From positions 3,347,501-3,411,500 of the forward strand of contig NZ_CP118480.1 in assembly GCF_030450055.1 (NCBI RefSeq): a stretch of 64,000 nucleotides of DNA, in the 5' to 3' direction. The position numbers and the translations under genes were made by a program. Shown in pieces: positions 1 to 7,610 of the stretch. Under the pieces are notes generated by a model. That model worked only from the letters and a program-made list of their open reading frames with translations, made no database searches and was not told the DNA's origin. Every line of letters starts with the position of its first letter. The first letter of the stretch is position 1. Source of the DNA: Gallaecimonas kandeliae. GTDB lineage: Bacteria; Pseudomonadota; Gammaproteobacteria; Enterobacterales; Gallaecimonadaceae.

Positions 1-50
1 TAGTGCTCACCGACGGGCTGATCGAAAGCGACCAGAGCAAGGCGGCCTGA
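1..50 (+). CDS. C-terminal end of an upstream gene (partial)
   Basis: An open frame enters from the window edge and ends with TGA at 48-50, giving the tail VLTDGLIESDQSKAA. Its stop overlaps the ATG of the next gene (TGATG), so the two are probably translationally coupled. Only 15 residues are visible, too few to assign a family. Similar outer-membrane barrel genes often follow RND/MMPL-type exporters, so an exporter is possible, but that is a guess from context. Confidence 0.5.
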   Translation, partial: VLTDGLIESDQSKAA

Positions 51-1279
51 TGCGCAGCTGGTTTTTCCTGTCGCTGCTCTGTTTTGCCGCCCAGGGTGCG
101 GATCTCGGCGGCAGGGTGAAAGTCGGCGGCGACTGGCAGGATGGCGGCAGCCAGAGCCTGGATGAAGCCCTGGGCCACAAGACCAGCGCCGAGACGAGTG
201 CCCAGCTCAGGCTGGCCCTGGCCCAGAGCCTGGGCAACTGGGCCTTCAAGGCGGCCTGGCAGCTCGACGGCAGCCAGGGCAGCGCCGTGGCATTGGCCAA
301 GGACAAGGCCGCCGCCTTTCCCGAGCTTGCCCAGGGGAGCGACGACAGCCTCTGGGACCTGCAACAAGGTTGGCGGGCAGGACACGACAGCCAGTACCAG
401 CAGCGCTGGGACAGGCTCAACCTCGGTTATTCGGGCCAAAATTTGGTAATGAGGTTGGGCAGGCAGGCGCTGACCTGGGGTGCGGGGCAGGTGTTCCACC
501 CCATGGATCTGGTCAACCCCTTCCAGCCGGTGCAACTGGATACGGCCTACAAGCGCGGCACCGACCTGGCCTATGGCCAGTGGCTTTTCGACGGCGGCGC
601 CGACCTGCAAGTTGCCCTGGTCCCCCATAAGAACAGGGATGGCTTCGACGCCGACGGCGGCAAGCCTACCCAGGCCCTCTTCGCCAGTATCCCTGGAGAG
701 AAGCTGCAATGGACCCTGCTGGCGGCCAGCGACAGAGGCGACCCCACTTTCGGGGCGGGCGCCAGCGGCCCCTTTGGGGAAAACATCTGGAACCTGGAGC
801 TGGTCAGTACCGGGCTAAGGCAGGGGGGCCATGCCCGTTCCCTGCTGTTCAACCTGACCCGGGCCGGCATCATCTGGCAGGGGGACTACACCGCTTTTGT
901 CGAGTATTACCACAACGGCTTCGGCCAACCCCGGCGCCATTACAGCCTGGCGGAACTGGCCCCTTCCCTGGCGGTGCGGCTCAGGCGCGGGCAGCAATTC
1001 GTGACGGCCAGGGATTACCTGGCCCTGGGGGGCACCTGGCAGTGGACCCCCCTGGTGCAGCTGATGCCAAGCCTGATCCTCAACCTCAAGGATGCCAGCG
1101 CCCTGTTCGACACCCAGCTCAGCTGGTCCCTGAGCGACAACCTGACCTTCAAGGCCGACCTGCGCCTGCCCATGGGCAACAAGGGCACAGAGTTCGGCGG
1201 CCTGCCCCTGCTCCAGGACCAAGCCCCCTACCTGACCCAACCCAGGCAGCTGCAAGTCCAACTTGAGCTGTATTTCTAG
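50..1279 (+). CDS. outer-membrane beta-barrel (porin-like) protein
   Basis: This 409-aa protein starts with a short signal peptide (MRSWFFLSLLCFAAQGA). It then has alternating short amphipathic strands rich in Trp, Tyr and Gly, and it ends in LELYF, a C-terminal aromatic residue typical of barrels inserted by the BAM complex. A central segment, MRLGRQALTWGAGQVFHPMD around residues 130-155, resembles DUF1302/alginate-export-like porins. The start overlaps the stop of the previous gene. It likely sits in the outer membrane as a partner of the upstream gene product; the substrate cannot be read from sequence. Codon use is high-GC like the core genome, so it appears to be the last native gene before the island. 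Confidence 0.6.
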   Translation: MRSWFFLSLLCFAAQGADLGGRVKVGGDWQDGGSQSLDEALGHKTSAETSAQLRLALAQSLGNWAFKAAWQLDGSQGSAVALAKDKAAAFPELAQGSDDSLWDLQQGWRAGHDSQYQQRWDRLNLGYSGQNLVMRLGRQALTWGAGQVFHPMDLVNPFQPVQLDTAYKRGTDLAYGQWLFDGGADLQVALVPHKNRDGFDADGGKPTQALFASIPGEKLQWTLLAASDRGDPTFGAGASGPFGENIWNLELVSTGLRQGGHARSLLFNLTRAGIIWQGDYTAFVEYYHNGFGQPRRHYSLAELAPSLAVRLRRGQQFVTARDYLALGGTWQWTPLVQLMPSLILNLKDASALFDTQLSWSLSDNLTFKADLRLPMGNKGTEFGGLPLLQDQAPYLTQPRQLQVQLELYF

Positions 1280-1333
1280 TTGGCGAACGGCAAGGAAGAA
1301 TAGAGATGCAATAGGAGTAACGGGTTCCCCGGC

Positions 1334-1480
1334 AGCAGCTGCAGTGGTAACAAGGCGTGTCCTGCGCAGATACCAACTCAGAACGCGGGCGGGTCATCCG
1401 GCGACTCCTTCGGCCAAGGGGATCCTATAAGCCTAGAACCCCATATCACAGCGTCAACTGAAGATGGGTGTCCTTTTTAT
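1334..1480 (-). mobile_element. remnant of the Y1-transposase element (5' end of tnpA plus element end)
   Basis: Read on the minus strand this holds the element's terminal repeat, its upstream region and about the first 20 codons of the transposase (MTRPRSELVSAQDTPCYHC), then diverges. Several bases differ from the three full copies, so it is an older or different variant. It marks the left edge of the rearranged island: the porin gene ends 55 bp away in ordinary high-GC sequence. The outward end runs directly into a T-rich tract. Confidence 0.8.
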
Positions 1481-1517
1481 TTTCTTTTTTATTTTCTCTT
1501 TTTATTTTCTTTATTAA
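1474..1517. repeat. T-rich low-complexity tract at element end
   Basis: The element end (tcctttttat) is followed by three or four imperfect copies of a 10-12 bp unit of the type tttttattttct. Similar tracts abut element ends at 2083-2139 and 11848-11896. It looks like slippage or repeated-end expansion of the outermost bases of the element. Confidence 0.6.
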
Positions 1518-1521
1518 TCCC

Positions 1522-1878
1522 TCAATGAGAGCCGTTAGCTTCTGGATCACAATGCCGCAGCGTCAACTCCAGATGGGTATCTTTTAGATCCTTCGATAGA
1601 GCAACTACATTGCCTTCGCCATTTATAATCAACTCACTCTCGCATGCAACTATAGATAAAACTTCTGAAATAGAAATGCTACTAGATAGCTCACTGCCAA
1701 TAGAGCTACTAACCATAAGTAAAACTTCTCTTTCATATGTAGAGATGTTTAAAACAATTGAAAATTGGTTCTTATAACTAATTGAGTATATAAACTCCCC
1801 TCCCTCAAAATCTCCTATCTCCTTAGGAGATGAAAGGAAAAATCGTTTCAAATCATTATCATCAAAATCAATGAACAT
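1522..1878 (-). CDS. CdiI-like immunity protein of a displaced toxin module, C-terminus element-derived
   Basis: This protein of about 118 aa begins MFIDFDDNDLKRFF when started at the ATG at 1878, one base after the stop of the upstream toxin tail; the in-frame GTG at 1887 lies inside that tail and is less likely. The opening, with acidic residues, paired Phe and later FIYSISYKNQFSIVL, resembles small immunity proteins found beside CdiA/Rhs toxin tips; the call rests on this resemblance and position. The last residues (KDTHLELTL onward) come from a degenerate copy of the mobile-element end at about 1559-1586, so the original C-terminus has been replaced. It is AT-rich relative to the core genome, as is usual for such cassettes. 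Confidence 0.6.
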   Translation of the reverse strand: MFIDFDDNDLKRFFLSSPKEIGDFEGGEFIYSISYKNQFSIVLNISTYEREVLLMVSSSIGSELSSSISISEVLSIVACESELIINGEGNVVALSKDLKDTHLELTLRHCDPEANGSH

Positions 1879-1879
1879 A

Positions 1880-2083
1880 CTAACCACCCTTTCCTGAACT
1901 TGGAACTACAGAGACAACTTTCCCCTTGTGGTTGACTATAGCTTTAATATTTCCTCCAGCATGAATGAATGTACCATCATATTTACCAGGACTTGCCTTA
2001 CTGTTTTCAATGACAGATTCTACAACTGTTGATGGTACTCCTCTAGGGTCTACATATTTTTTCATAAAGACTTTGTACTCATA
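1880..2083 (-). pseudogene. displaced CdiA-type toxin tip fragment
   Basis: The readable native part is about 65 residues, from EYKVFMKKYVDPRG to the terminal VPSSGKGG. It contains VPSTVVESVIENSKASPGKY and a hydrophobic strand ending KVVSVVP, a layout seen at the C-termini of small BECR/DUF4258-like RNase toxin domains; that match is tentative. Upstream the frame runs into the AT-rich tract and element end, so there is no secretion or delivery domain. It therefore cannot be exported as it stands and is best read as an orphan toxin C-terminus kept next to its immunity gene (1522-1878). Confidence 0.55.
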
Positions 2084-2139
2084 AAAAATAAAGAAAATAA
2101 AGTAAAGAAAATAAAGGATAAAGAAAATAAAAAGAAAAT
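2083..2139. repeat. A-rich low-complexity tract at element end
   Basis: Imperfect repeats of the type aaagaaaataaag lead directly into the left terminal repeat of the Y1-transposase element at 2140. This is the mirror image of the tract at 1474-1517. The bases correspond to an iterated copy of the outermost element bases. Confidence 0.55.
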
Positions 2140-2159
2140 AAAGGACATCCATCTTCAGT

Positions 2160-3207
2160 GGCGTTGTTGATCAAATCAGAGCCTGGAAAGCCTGCTCCTA
2201 AAGGGCTTGCTGCCCTTAACTGACCTGGCGAACAGGCATGCCGAGGCCCAGCATTTTGTTCATCACCTTCACCCCAGCCAAAGCCTCTGCCACTTGGCCG
2301 TTGTAGTCGCGCAGACTCAGCTTCGGGCTGATGAGCTGCTTGTATCGCGACATAGCCGTTTCCGCTTTTGAGCGTTGGTGATAGCCGCTTTCCCTTTTCC
2401 ACTCGGCCAGTTGCCCGGCTTTCAGCGCCGCCACTGCCTCGTTCCTTGGGTGACCTTGCTCCCAGTACCCCGCTGTCTTGCGAGGCGGGATGCTGGCTTT
2501 GGCGCCTTTTCTTTGCAGTAGCCGGTGGCAGGCTCTGCTGTCGTAAGCCCCGTCGGCGCTGACTTGGTCGATACGGCGGCGCAGAGGATTGAGCAGGCCG
2601 GGCAGTACCTCGCTATCACCGACGTTTTCCAGGCTGACTTCGGCGGCGATAGCCTCATGGGTCTGCGCATCGACGGCCAGGTGTAGCTTGCGCCAGACAC
2701 GGCGCTTCTCCTTGCCGTACTTGCGTTGCTTCCACTCGCCTTCGCCATAGACCTTGAGCCCGGTGGCGTCGATAACCAGGTGGGCAACTGGGCCCTTGCT
2801 GGGCAGGCGGTAGCGGATGTTGACCGTCTTGGCGCGCTTGCTGATGCAGCTGTAACTGGGCGAGGTCAACGGCAGTTCCATCAACTGGAATAGCGAGTTG
2901 ATAAAGCCTTCCAAGGCACGCAGCGGCAGGTCGAACAGGCCCTTGAGCATCAGCGCTGTCTCGATGGCGGTGTCGCTGTATTCGAAACCACGACCCCGAC
3001 CGCCGTGATGCTGTTGGCAATGCCAATGGCGGGTAGCCGCTTCATCCATCCAGAAGGTTAATGAGCCTCGGTTAACCAAGGCGCGGTTGTAGTCTGCCCA
3101 ATTGGTGATAGTGCGTTTAGCCTGACCCATCTGCTGTTCCCCATCGATACGTCGGGGATCGGATCACAGTCAGGCGGATTGGTTCACCGGATTTGGGAAA
3201 CAACGCC
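2160..3207 (-). mobile_element. IS903-group IS5-family insertion sequence (1048 bp)
   Basis: The ends are 18-bp imperfect inverted repeats, ggcgttgttgatcaaatc on the left and the complement of gatttgggaaacaacgcc on the right. A perfect 9-bp target duplication, atcttcagt, is at 2151-2159 and 3208-3216, the duplication length known for IS903. The target lies inside the left terminal repeat of the Y1-transposase element, so this insertion is younger than that element's arrival. It contains one transposase gene. Confidence 0.93.
2216..3130 (-). CDS. IS5-family (IS903 group) transposase
   Basis: This 304-aa DDE transposase has the usual IS903 length and opening (KRTITNWADYNRALVNRGSL). The first catalytic Asp is in VIDATGLKVYGEGEWK, the second in SADGAYDSR, and the Glu in HQRSKAETAMSRYK. 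WRKLHLAVD and the C-terminal LSLRDYNGQ segment are also typical of the group. The reading frame is uninterrupted and lies inside intact inverted repeats with a target duplication, so the element may still be active. It catalyses cut-and-paste/replicative movement of the element at 2160-3207. Confidence 0.95.
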   Translation of the reverse strand: MGQAKRTITNWADYNRALVNRGSLTFWMDEAATRHWHCQQHHGGRGRGFEYSDTAIETALMLKGLFDLPLRALEGFINSLFQLMELPLTSPSYSCISKRAKTVNIRYRLPSKGPVAHLVIDATGLKVYGEGEWKQRKYGKEKRRVWRKLHLAVDAQTHEAIAAEVSLENVGDSEVLPGLLNPLRRRIDQVSADGAYDSRACHRLLQRKGAKASIPPRKTAGYWEQGHPRNEAVAALKAGQLAEWKRESGYHQRSKAETAMSRYKQLISPKLSLRDYNGQVAEALAGVKVMNKMLGLGMPVRQVS

Positions 3208-3380
3208 ATCTTCAGTCCATCCACGTTCAACACTACACCAGAGGAGCTTGTTGGCAAGGCTTTTGGCCATGATCGATGGAGGGGCATTGGAAACCGGCTC
3301 AAAACAGTCCAAAGAGGCAGCACCCGTTCAGGCCGTTCGCCTAAGCAGAGCCTTGTTGATTGGCTAGAGCAGGAAGGCGC

Positions 3381-4358
3381 TCAGCCAGCTTTTATCGCCG
3401 GGCCACTAACCCGTCGTCGGTGATGGCTTTGGGCGTAGGCGGCCTGGGTATGCTGGTGTCCTATCACCGTACCTTTCGACAACTGATGGTGGCCTACGGC
3501 CAGCAGGAAGCTGTCGGCGTCCAGGCCCAGCCGCTGCAAGATGGCGGGGGTATCGGCGGTGATAAAACCCCGCTTGTCCTGCCGTTGAGCTCGGCCTGTC
3601 CAGTCCACCAGTTCGAGATAATCGGCCAGGGCAAAGGGAATGCCCTTGGGCATGTCCTTACGGAAGTTGCCGACAAAGGGCAGCAGCGCCGGCTTGGGAT
3701 TGCCGCTCTCAGGCTGGACCGCCCTCTCTGGCAACCGCTCTGACAAGGACACGTCCGGTGAATCCTCCGGCACCTCCACCACCTTGGCCCGAAGCGGGTT
3801 CAAATCCACGTAAGCCATGCAGGCCAGCAAGCCCGCTTCATCCAGTATCGCCTGGGACTTGAAACGGCTTTCCCAAAAGCGGCCCTTGCAGTTGTCTTCT
3901 TCATTGGCCTTACGGGCAAGGTGTTCGTTGAGGCAGCGCATAAACCAGGACAGGTCGCATAGTCGTTGTCGCCAGTCATCAACCAGCTGCTGGGCAGCTT
4001 CCCGCTCAGCATCGGAGGTGCATTGACCAGCCTGATAGCGGCTGACCAAAAGTGGCAAGGAAAACAAACGGTTCCAGCGCCTTATCACATCCTCATCAGC
4101 CAAGACCTCAGCGGCCTTGGCGTCGATATGCACCACCAGATGATAGTGGTTGGCCATCACCGCATAAGCGCAAAGTTCGATGGTGAACACCTCTTGCAGC
4201 TCGGCCAGCCGGGCCAACACCCACCCCTTGCGGTGGCTGTAGTCCTGGCCCGTCAGCTTGTCCTCACCGCACAGGAAAGCGCGGCGCACACAACGGCAGA
4301 TGCAGTGGTAATAGGGCGTGTCCTGCACGGACACCAATTCAGAACGGGGACGGGTCAT
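3381..4358 (-). CDS. Y1 (REP-associated tyrosine) transposase, copy 1
   Basis: This 325-aa HUH-type single-strand transposase of the IS200-like/TnpA-REP class has the HUH metal motif in VMANHYHLVVHI. The likely nucleophilic Tyr is in CMAYVDLNPLRAKVV, the usual position in this family, after the GRFWESRFKSQAILDE region. The protein is longer than IS200 TnpA (about 150 aa) and has an extra C-terminal region, as REP-associated transposases often do. The ATG at 4358 is preceded by aaggag. It is nearly identical to the copies at 4593-5570 and 9524-10501. Unlike classic single-copy REP transposases, it sits inside a repeated mobile unit with terminal inverted repeats. Confidence 0.9.
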   Translation of the reverse strand: MTRPRSELVSVQDTPYYHCICRCVRRAFLCGEDKLTGQDYSHRKGWVLARLAELQEVFTIELCAYAVMANHYHLVVHIDAKAAEVLADEDVIRRWNRLFSLPLLVSRYQAGQCTSDAEREAAQQLVDDWRQRLCDLSWFMRCLNEHLARKANEEDNCKGRFWESRFKSQAILDEAGLLACMAYVDLNPLRAKVVEVPEDSPDVSLSERLPERAVQPESGNPKPALLPFVGNFRKDMPKGIPFALADYLELVDWTGRAQRQDKRGFITADTPAILQRLGLDADSFLLAVGHHQLSKGTVIGHQHTQAAYAQSHHRRRVSGPAIKAG

Positions 4359-4443
4359 CTGGCTACTCCTTCAGCCAAGGGGACCCTCTAAGCCTAGAAC
4401 CCCGTATCACAGCGTCAACTGAAGATGGGTGTCCTTTATATCC

Positions 4444-5649
4444 TCTACACCAGAGGAGCTTGTTGGCAAGGCTTTTGGCCATGGTCGATGGAGGGGCATT
4501 GGAAACCGGCTCAAAACAGTCCAAAGAGGCAGCACCCGTTCAGGCCGTTCGCCTAAGCAGAGCCTTGTTGATTGGCTAGAGCAGGAAGGCGCTCAGCCAG
4601 CTTTTATCGCCGGGCCACTAACCCGTCGTCGGTGATGGCTTTGGGCGTAGGCGGCCTGGGTATGCTGGTGTCCTATCACCGTACCTTTCGACAACTGATG
4701 GTGGCCTACGGCCAGCAGGAAGCTGTCGGCGTCCAGGCCCAGCCGCTGCAAGATGGCGGGGGTATCGGCGGTGATAAAACCCCGCTTGTCCTGCCGTTGA
4801 GCTCGGCCTGTCCAGTCCACCAGTTCGAGATAATCGGCCAGGGCAAAGGGAATGCCCTTGGGCATGTCCTTACGGAAGTTGCCGACAAAGGGCAGCAGCG
4901 CCGGCTTGGGATTGCCGCTCTCAGGCTGGACCGCCCTCTCTGGCAACCGCTCTGACAAGGACACGTCCGGTGAATCCTCCGGCACCTCCACCACCTTGGC
5001 CCGAAGCGGGTTCAAATCCACGTAAGCCATGCAGGCCAGCAAGCCCGCTTCATCCAGTATCGCCTGGGACTTGAAACGGCTTTCCCAAAAGCGGCCCTTG
5101 CAGTTGTCTTCTTCATTGGCCTTGCGGGCAAGGTGTTCGTTGAGGCAGCGCATAAACCAGGACAGGTCGCATAGTCGTTGTCGCCAGTCATCAACCAGCT
5201 GCTGGGCAGCTTCCCGCTCAGCATCGGAGGTGCATTGACCAGCCTGATAGCGGCTGACCAAAAGTGGCAAGGAAAACAAACGGTTCCAGCGCCTTATCAC
5301 ATCCTCATCAGCCAAGACCTCAGCGGCCTTGGCGTCGATATGCACCACCAGATGATAGTGGTTGGCCATCACCGCATAAGCGCAAAGTTCGATGGTGAAC
5401 ACCTCTTGCAGCTCGGCCAGCCGGGCCAACACCCACCCCTTGCGGTGGCTGTAGTCCTGGCCCGTCAGCTTGTCCTCACCGCACAGGAAAGCGCGGCGCA
5501 CACAACGGCAGATGCAGTGGTAATAGGGCGTGTCCTGCACGGACACCAATTCAGAACGGGGACGGGTCATCTGGCTACTCCTTCAGCCAAGGGGACCCTC
5601 TAAGCCTAGAACCCCGTATCACAGCGTCAACTGAAGATGGGTGTCCTTT
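4444..5649 (-). mobile_element. Y1-transposase element, copy 2 (left end missing)
   Basis: This is a tandem copy with its transposase exactly 1212 bp from copy 1. Its right terminal repeat is complete (5630-5649), but it starts at ctacaccagaggagc, so about 36 bp of the left end, including the terminal repeat, is missing. Only a few bases (ata tcctc) separate it from the right end of copy 1. Loss of the left terminal repeat should prevent independent movement of this copy. Confidence 0.85.
4593..5570 (-). CDS. Y1 (REP-associated tyrosine) transposase, copy 2
   Basis: This 325-aa protein is identical in translated sequence to copy 1 apart from synonymous base changes (for example cttgcgg for cttacgg near 5121). 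The HUH motif (NHYHLVVHI) and the Tyr in AYVDLNPLRA are both present. The gene is intact although its element lacks the left terminal repeat, so its product could still act in trans on the other copies and remnants. Confidence 0.9.
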   Translation of the reverse strand: MTRPRSELVSVQDTPYYHCICRCVRRAFLCGEDKLTGQDYSHRKGWVLARLAELQEVFTIELCAYAVMANHYHLVVHIDAKAAEVLADEDVIRRWNRLFSLPLLVSRYQAGQCTSDAEREAAQQLVDDWRQRLCDLSWFMRCLNEHLARKANEEDNCKGRFWESRFKSQAILDEAGLLACMAYVDLNPLRAKVVEVPEDSPDVSLSERLPERAVQPESGNPKPALLPFVGNFRKDMPKGIPFALADYLELVDWTGRAQRQDKRGFITADTPAILQRLGLDADSFLLAVGHHQLSKGTVIGHQHTQAAYAQSHHRRRVSGPAIKAG

Positions 5650-5891
5650 ATATTATGCGCAAAAACCATTAACTCTCTTGGACTACCTTTATCAACGGTA
5701 ACCCTCAGCGCGTCTTTTCCGTTGAGGATACTATCACTAGCAACCTTCAGAAAATACCTATAGTCTTTTGGAAAAGAAAACCCCAGGTCTTTTTCATAAG
5801 AGTCTAGAATTTCATCATCTGGAAGTATTTGTCTTTTCGGCAAACGCAGCCTTAACTCTTTCAGCTCAGATATTGCAGAATGTATATCCAT
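5619..5891 (-). pseudogene. SUKH (SMI1/KNR4) immunity gene, 3' end replaced by element end
   Basis: The first 80 residues match the start of a SUKH-superfamily immunity domain: ILPDDEILDSYEKDLGFSFP followed by KDYRYFLKVASD, the typical acidic helix, F/LP turn and Y-FL pattern. SUKH proteins are usually 130-180 aa, so about half is missing. The last ten residues, IKDTHLQLTL, and the TGA stop are encoded by the right terminal repeat of the element copy at 4444-5649. The element end therefore truncated the gene but supplied a new tail and stop. The product is probably not a functional immunity protein. Confidence 0.8.
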
Positions 5892-5911
5892 AATAAAATC
5901 TCATCATGAAG

Positions 5912-6084
5912 TTAAAAACCAGCAGCCCTAGCTTTCCAATAAGCTTTTTTCCAACCATCGAACTCAGACCTATTAATTCCAGAGGGAATGTTTGATCCAT
6001 GATTTATATGAATAACCTTGTTATTCTTTTGATGAAAGCTTTGTGTCACCTCCGCAATAGGTCCGTCTTGGGTCTGAAGCATAT
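5912..6084 (-). pseudogene. displaced toxin tip fragment
   Basis: About 57 residues of a toxin C-terminus remain, from LQTQDGPIAEVTQSFHQKNN to FDGWKKAYWKARAAGF. Conserved-looking His (FHQKNN, IHINHG) and aromatic residues suggest a nuclease-like tip, but I do not recognise the family. The 5' side is cut off by a solo element end at 6083-6106. It sits 20 bp upstream of the truncated SUKH gene, so the two are the two halves of one damaged toxin/immunity module. No start codon or delivery domain remains. Confidence 0.55.
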
Positions 6085-6106
6085 TGAAGATGGGTGTCCT
6101 TTTTAT
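6083..6106. repeat. solo element end
   Basis: A 24-bp copy of the terminal repeat (attgaagatgggtgtccttt plus ttat) without the transposase or the rest of the element. It forms the upstream boundary of the toxin fragment at 5912-6084 and separates that module from the next. Confidence 0.8.
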
Positions 6107-6173
6107 TCTTGACAGGGCATCCAGACTAGCCCGGAGAATCAAGCTTTAATTCTTAAGTATTTCAGCCTGGCGC

Positions 6174-6656
6174 CTAGAACCATGACTGCCATTTCTCTGC
6201 CGCTTCCTTACTCGAGGCTATTCCCTGATTGATGCCTAAAGAAAAACCGTCTGTGTCCTGCACATCCAAACCAGCATCCACATAATTGAGCACCTTGACA
6301 TTCTCAATCATCTTGAATGGAGCGGGTTGAACCATTTGATAGGCCTGCAGGGACACCGGCATGCCGGGAAGCCAGACTTCAAAGAAGAACACATCCTGCT
6401 TTCGTTCGGCCAAAGCGATCAGGCCTTCCCTAAAATGGGCGAATCCTTTGTTTTCACTTTTCAGCGCCGCGATTTTGGCTTCCGCCTTGGCAACGGCATC
6501 AGCTTGGTCTTCCCCTTCAAAGAAGTGTACCGATCCGTCTTCCAGTATCAGATAGGGTACCAACAGCTGTCCTTGAGTCTGGCTGTCGCCCATCAGCGCG
6601 CTGTAAGCCATAATGGTGCCCAGATATTGACCTACGCTCTTTTCTCTTTCACTCAT
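6174..6656 (-). CDS. unrecognised cassette protein, probable second immunity gene
   Basis: This 160-aa acidic soluble protein starts MSEREKSVGQYLGTIMAYSA and has no signal peptide or membrane segment. It lies 31 bp downstream of the immunity gene at 6688-7287 in the same direction, and the pair is duplicated together at 10629-11469, where this partner is truncated. Co-duplication with a toxin tip suggests it belongs to that module as an accessory or second immunity protein. I do not recognise the family, and the function is inferred only from position. Confidence 0.6.
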   Translation of the reverse strand: MSEREKSVGQYLGTIMAYSALMGDSQTQGQLLVPYLILEDGSVHFFEGEDQADAVAKAEAKIAALKSENKGFAHFREGLIALAERKQDVFFFEVWLPGMPVSLQAYQMVQPAPFKMIENVKVLNYVDAGLDVQDTDGFSLGINQGIASSKEAAEKWQSWF

Positions 6657-6687
6657 CTCTCACCTTGCCCTGGGCACAGAGGCCTTC

Positions 6688-7287
6688 CTAGAAATCAACC
6701 GGCGACACCAACTCCCCAGAACGGTATTTTTCCGCCAGGGGGATGGCCCTTTCGAAAAACTCCTGCTTAATCAGAGGAATAAAATTCAGACGGTCTCCCT
6801 TTTCAAAAGCAGCTAAATAGCCTTTTAATCGCTCGACGTCACCTTTGATGATGCAGGCAGTGATATGGGTAAACTGCCAGCCGCCGCCACGGTCGTAGAC
6901 ATCGTAATGAATGCGCAGCTTATGGGCCACCGATTCTGGCTGGAGCTGCTTTTCAAACCAGGAAAAGGCTTTAGCTTGTAACTCTGCGCCGGCGCTCTCT
7001 ACCTCAAGAGGTCCATTCTCATTGATAACCTCTACATCGCCGGAGCTTGCCACAAAAAGATAAGAGCCTCTGTCAACGAAGACCGCTTCTTTGATGTCGA
7101 TAAACCATCTAGGATTACCAACAAGGCTTAGCCAGGATCGCTGCGCATTGCGTAACGATTTCAGGTTGGGGTAACCCTCAAGCAGACCCTGTTCATCGTC
7201 CTTGAATGTAAAACACCAGTCCCCCCCCCCCTCATTTTCAAAGGGGAAACGGGCCTTAAAATACTTGACCAGTTCTGCTTTTTTCAT
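6688..7287 (-). CDS. putative immunity protein for the PD-(D/E)xK-like toxin, with a G11 tract
   Basis: This protein of about 199 aa starts at MKKAELVKYFKARFPF; the ATG at 7287 lies one base after the toxin-fragment stop and follows ggagga, so it is preferred over the upstream in-frame start. It is soluble, rich in aromatic and acidic residues, and of unrecognised family. Its position directly after a nuclease-like toxin tip and its duplication with that tip (copy at 10870-11469) support an immunity role. Codons about 22-26 consist of a run of 11 G on the coding strand, whereas the sister copy has interrupted glycine codons there. A slip in this tract would shift the frame near the N-terminus. 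Confidence 0.65.
   Translation of the reverse strand: MKKAELVKYFKARFPFENEGGGDWCFTFKDDEQGLLEGYPNLKSLRNAQRSWLSLVGNPRWFIDIKEAVFVDRGSYLFVASSGDVEVINENGPLEVESAGAELQAKAFSWFEKQLQPESVAHKLRIHYDVYDRGGGWQFTHITACIIKGDVERLKGYLAAFEKGDRLNFIPLIKQEFFERAIPLAEKYRSGELVSPVDF
7221..7231. repeat. C11/G11 homopolymer within the immunity gene
   Basis: Eleven consecutive C on the plus strand (G on the coding strand) lie in the first quarter of the gene at 6688-7287. The paralogous site near 11405 reads caccgccccc and is not homopolymeric. Tracts of this length are prone to slipped-strand changes. Confidence 0.9.
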
Positions 7288-7288
7288 C

Positions 7289-7600
7289 TTATCCTCCCGA
7301 ACCAGGGGCACGGTGAATCAGGACTGGGATACCGTTGGGGTAACCGGCCTCCGCCACTGTCATCCCCGGCCTGTAATCAGCGCCAATGGCTTTCGCTGCC
7401 CTTTTGCTCAGTATGCTGTTTGGCGGTATACGGTAATCGTCTTTGCCAACCTTTTCAAAGACGGCTTTTTGGTTATCGCTGAGGCCGGCATTCCCGGTCT
7501 TCACCTCGATAAAGCCAACCTCGCCCGCTTCATTGCGGTAGACGATATCAGGTTTGCAGTAAGTCTGACCACAGCTGCTGAAGACTCGAACCTCTTCCTC
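7289..7600 (-). pseudogene. displaced toxin tip with PD-(D/E)xK-like nuclease motif
   Basis: Reading the frame upstream of the first ATG at 7504 gives about 103 residues containing CKPDIVYRNEAGEVGFIEVK, which fits the D...(D/E)xK pattern of restriction-endonuclease-like nucleases: Asp in PDIVY and Glu-Val-Lys in FIEVKTGNA. The tail reads YPNGIPVLIHRAPGSGG and the stop lies one base before the immunity ATG. A stop codon just upstream and a degenerate element end at 7611-7636 cut it from any delivery domain. It is an orphan nuclease tip, and parts of it recur at 8493-8594 and 11471-11658. The motif assignment is by eye. Confidence 0.65.
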
Positions 7601-7610
7601 TATCTAAAAA

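Larger units (their letters stand above)
2140..4437 (-). mobile_element. Y1-transposase element, copy 1 (interrupted by IS903-like)
   Basis: The left terminal repeat is at 2140-2159 and the right one at 4418-4437; the two 20-mers are inverted repeats with one mismatch. Removing the nested IS (2160-3207) and one 9-bp target copy leaves 1241 bp, exactly the length of the intact copy at 9340-10580. It carries one gene, the Y1 transposase at 3381-4358 (minus). A second, 5'-shortened copy follows in tandem from 4444. Confidence 0.85.

Noticed and set aside
3360-5603. Plus-strand frames of 127 and 141 codons repeated in each Y1-transposase element
   Set aside because: They lie antisense to the transposase and recur only because the element recurs. 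They have no ribosome sites or recognisable domains.
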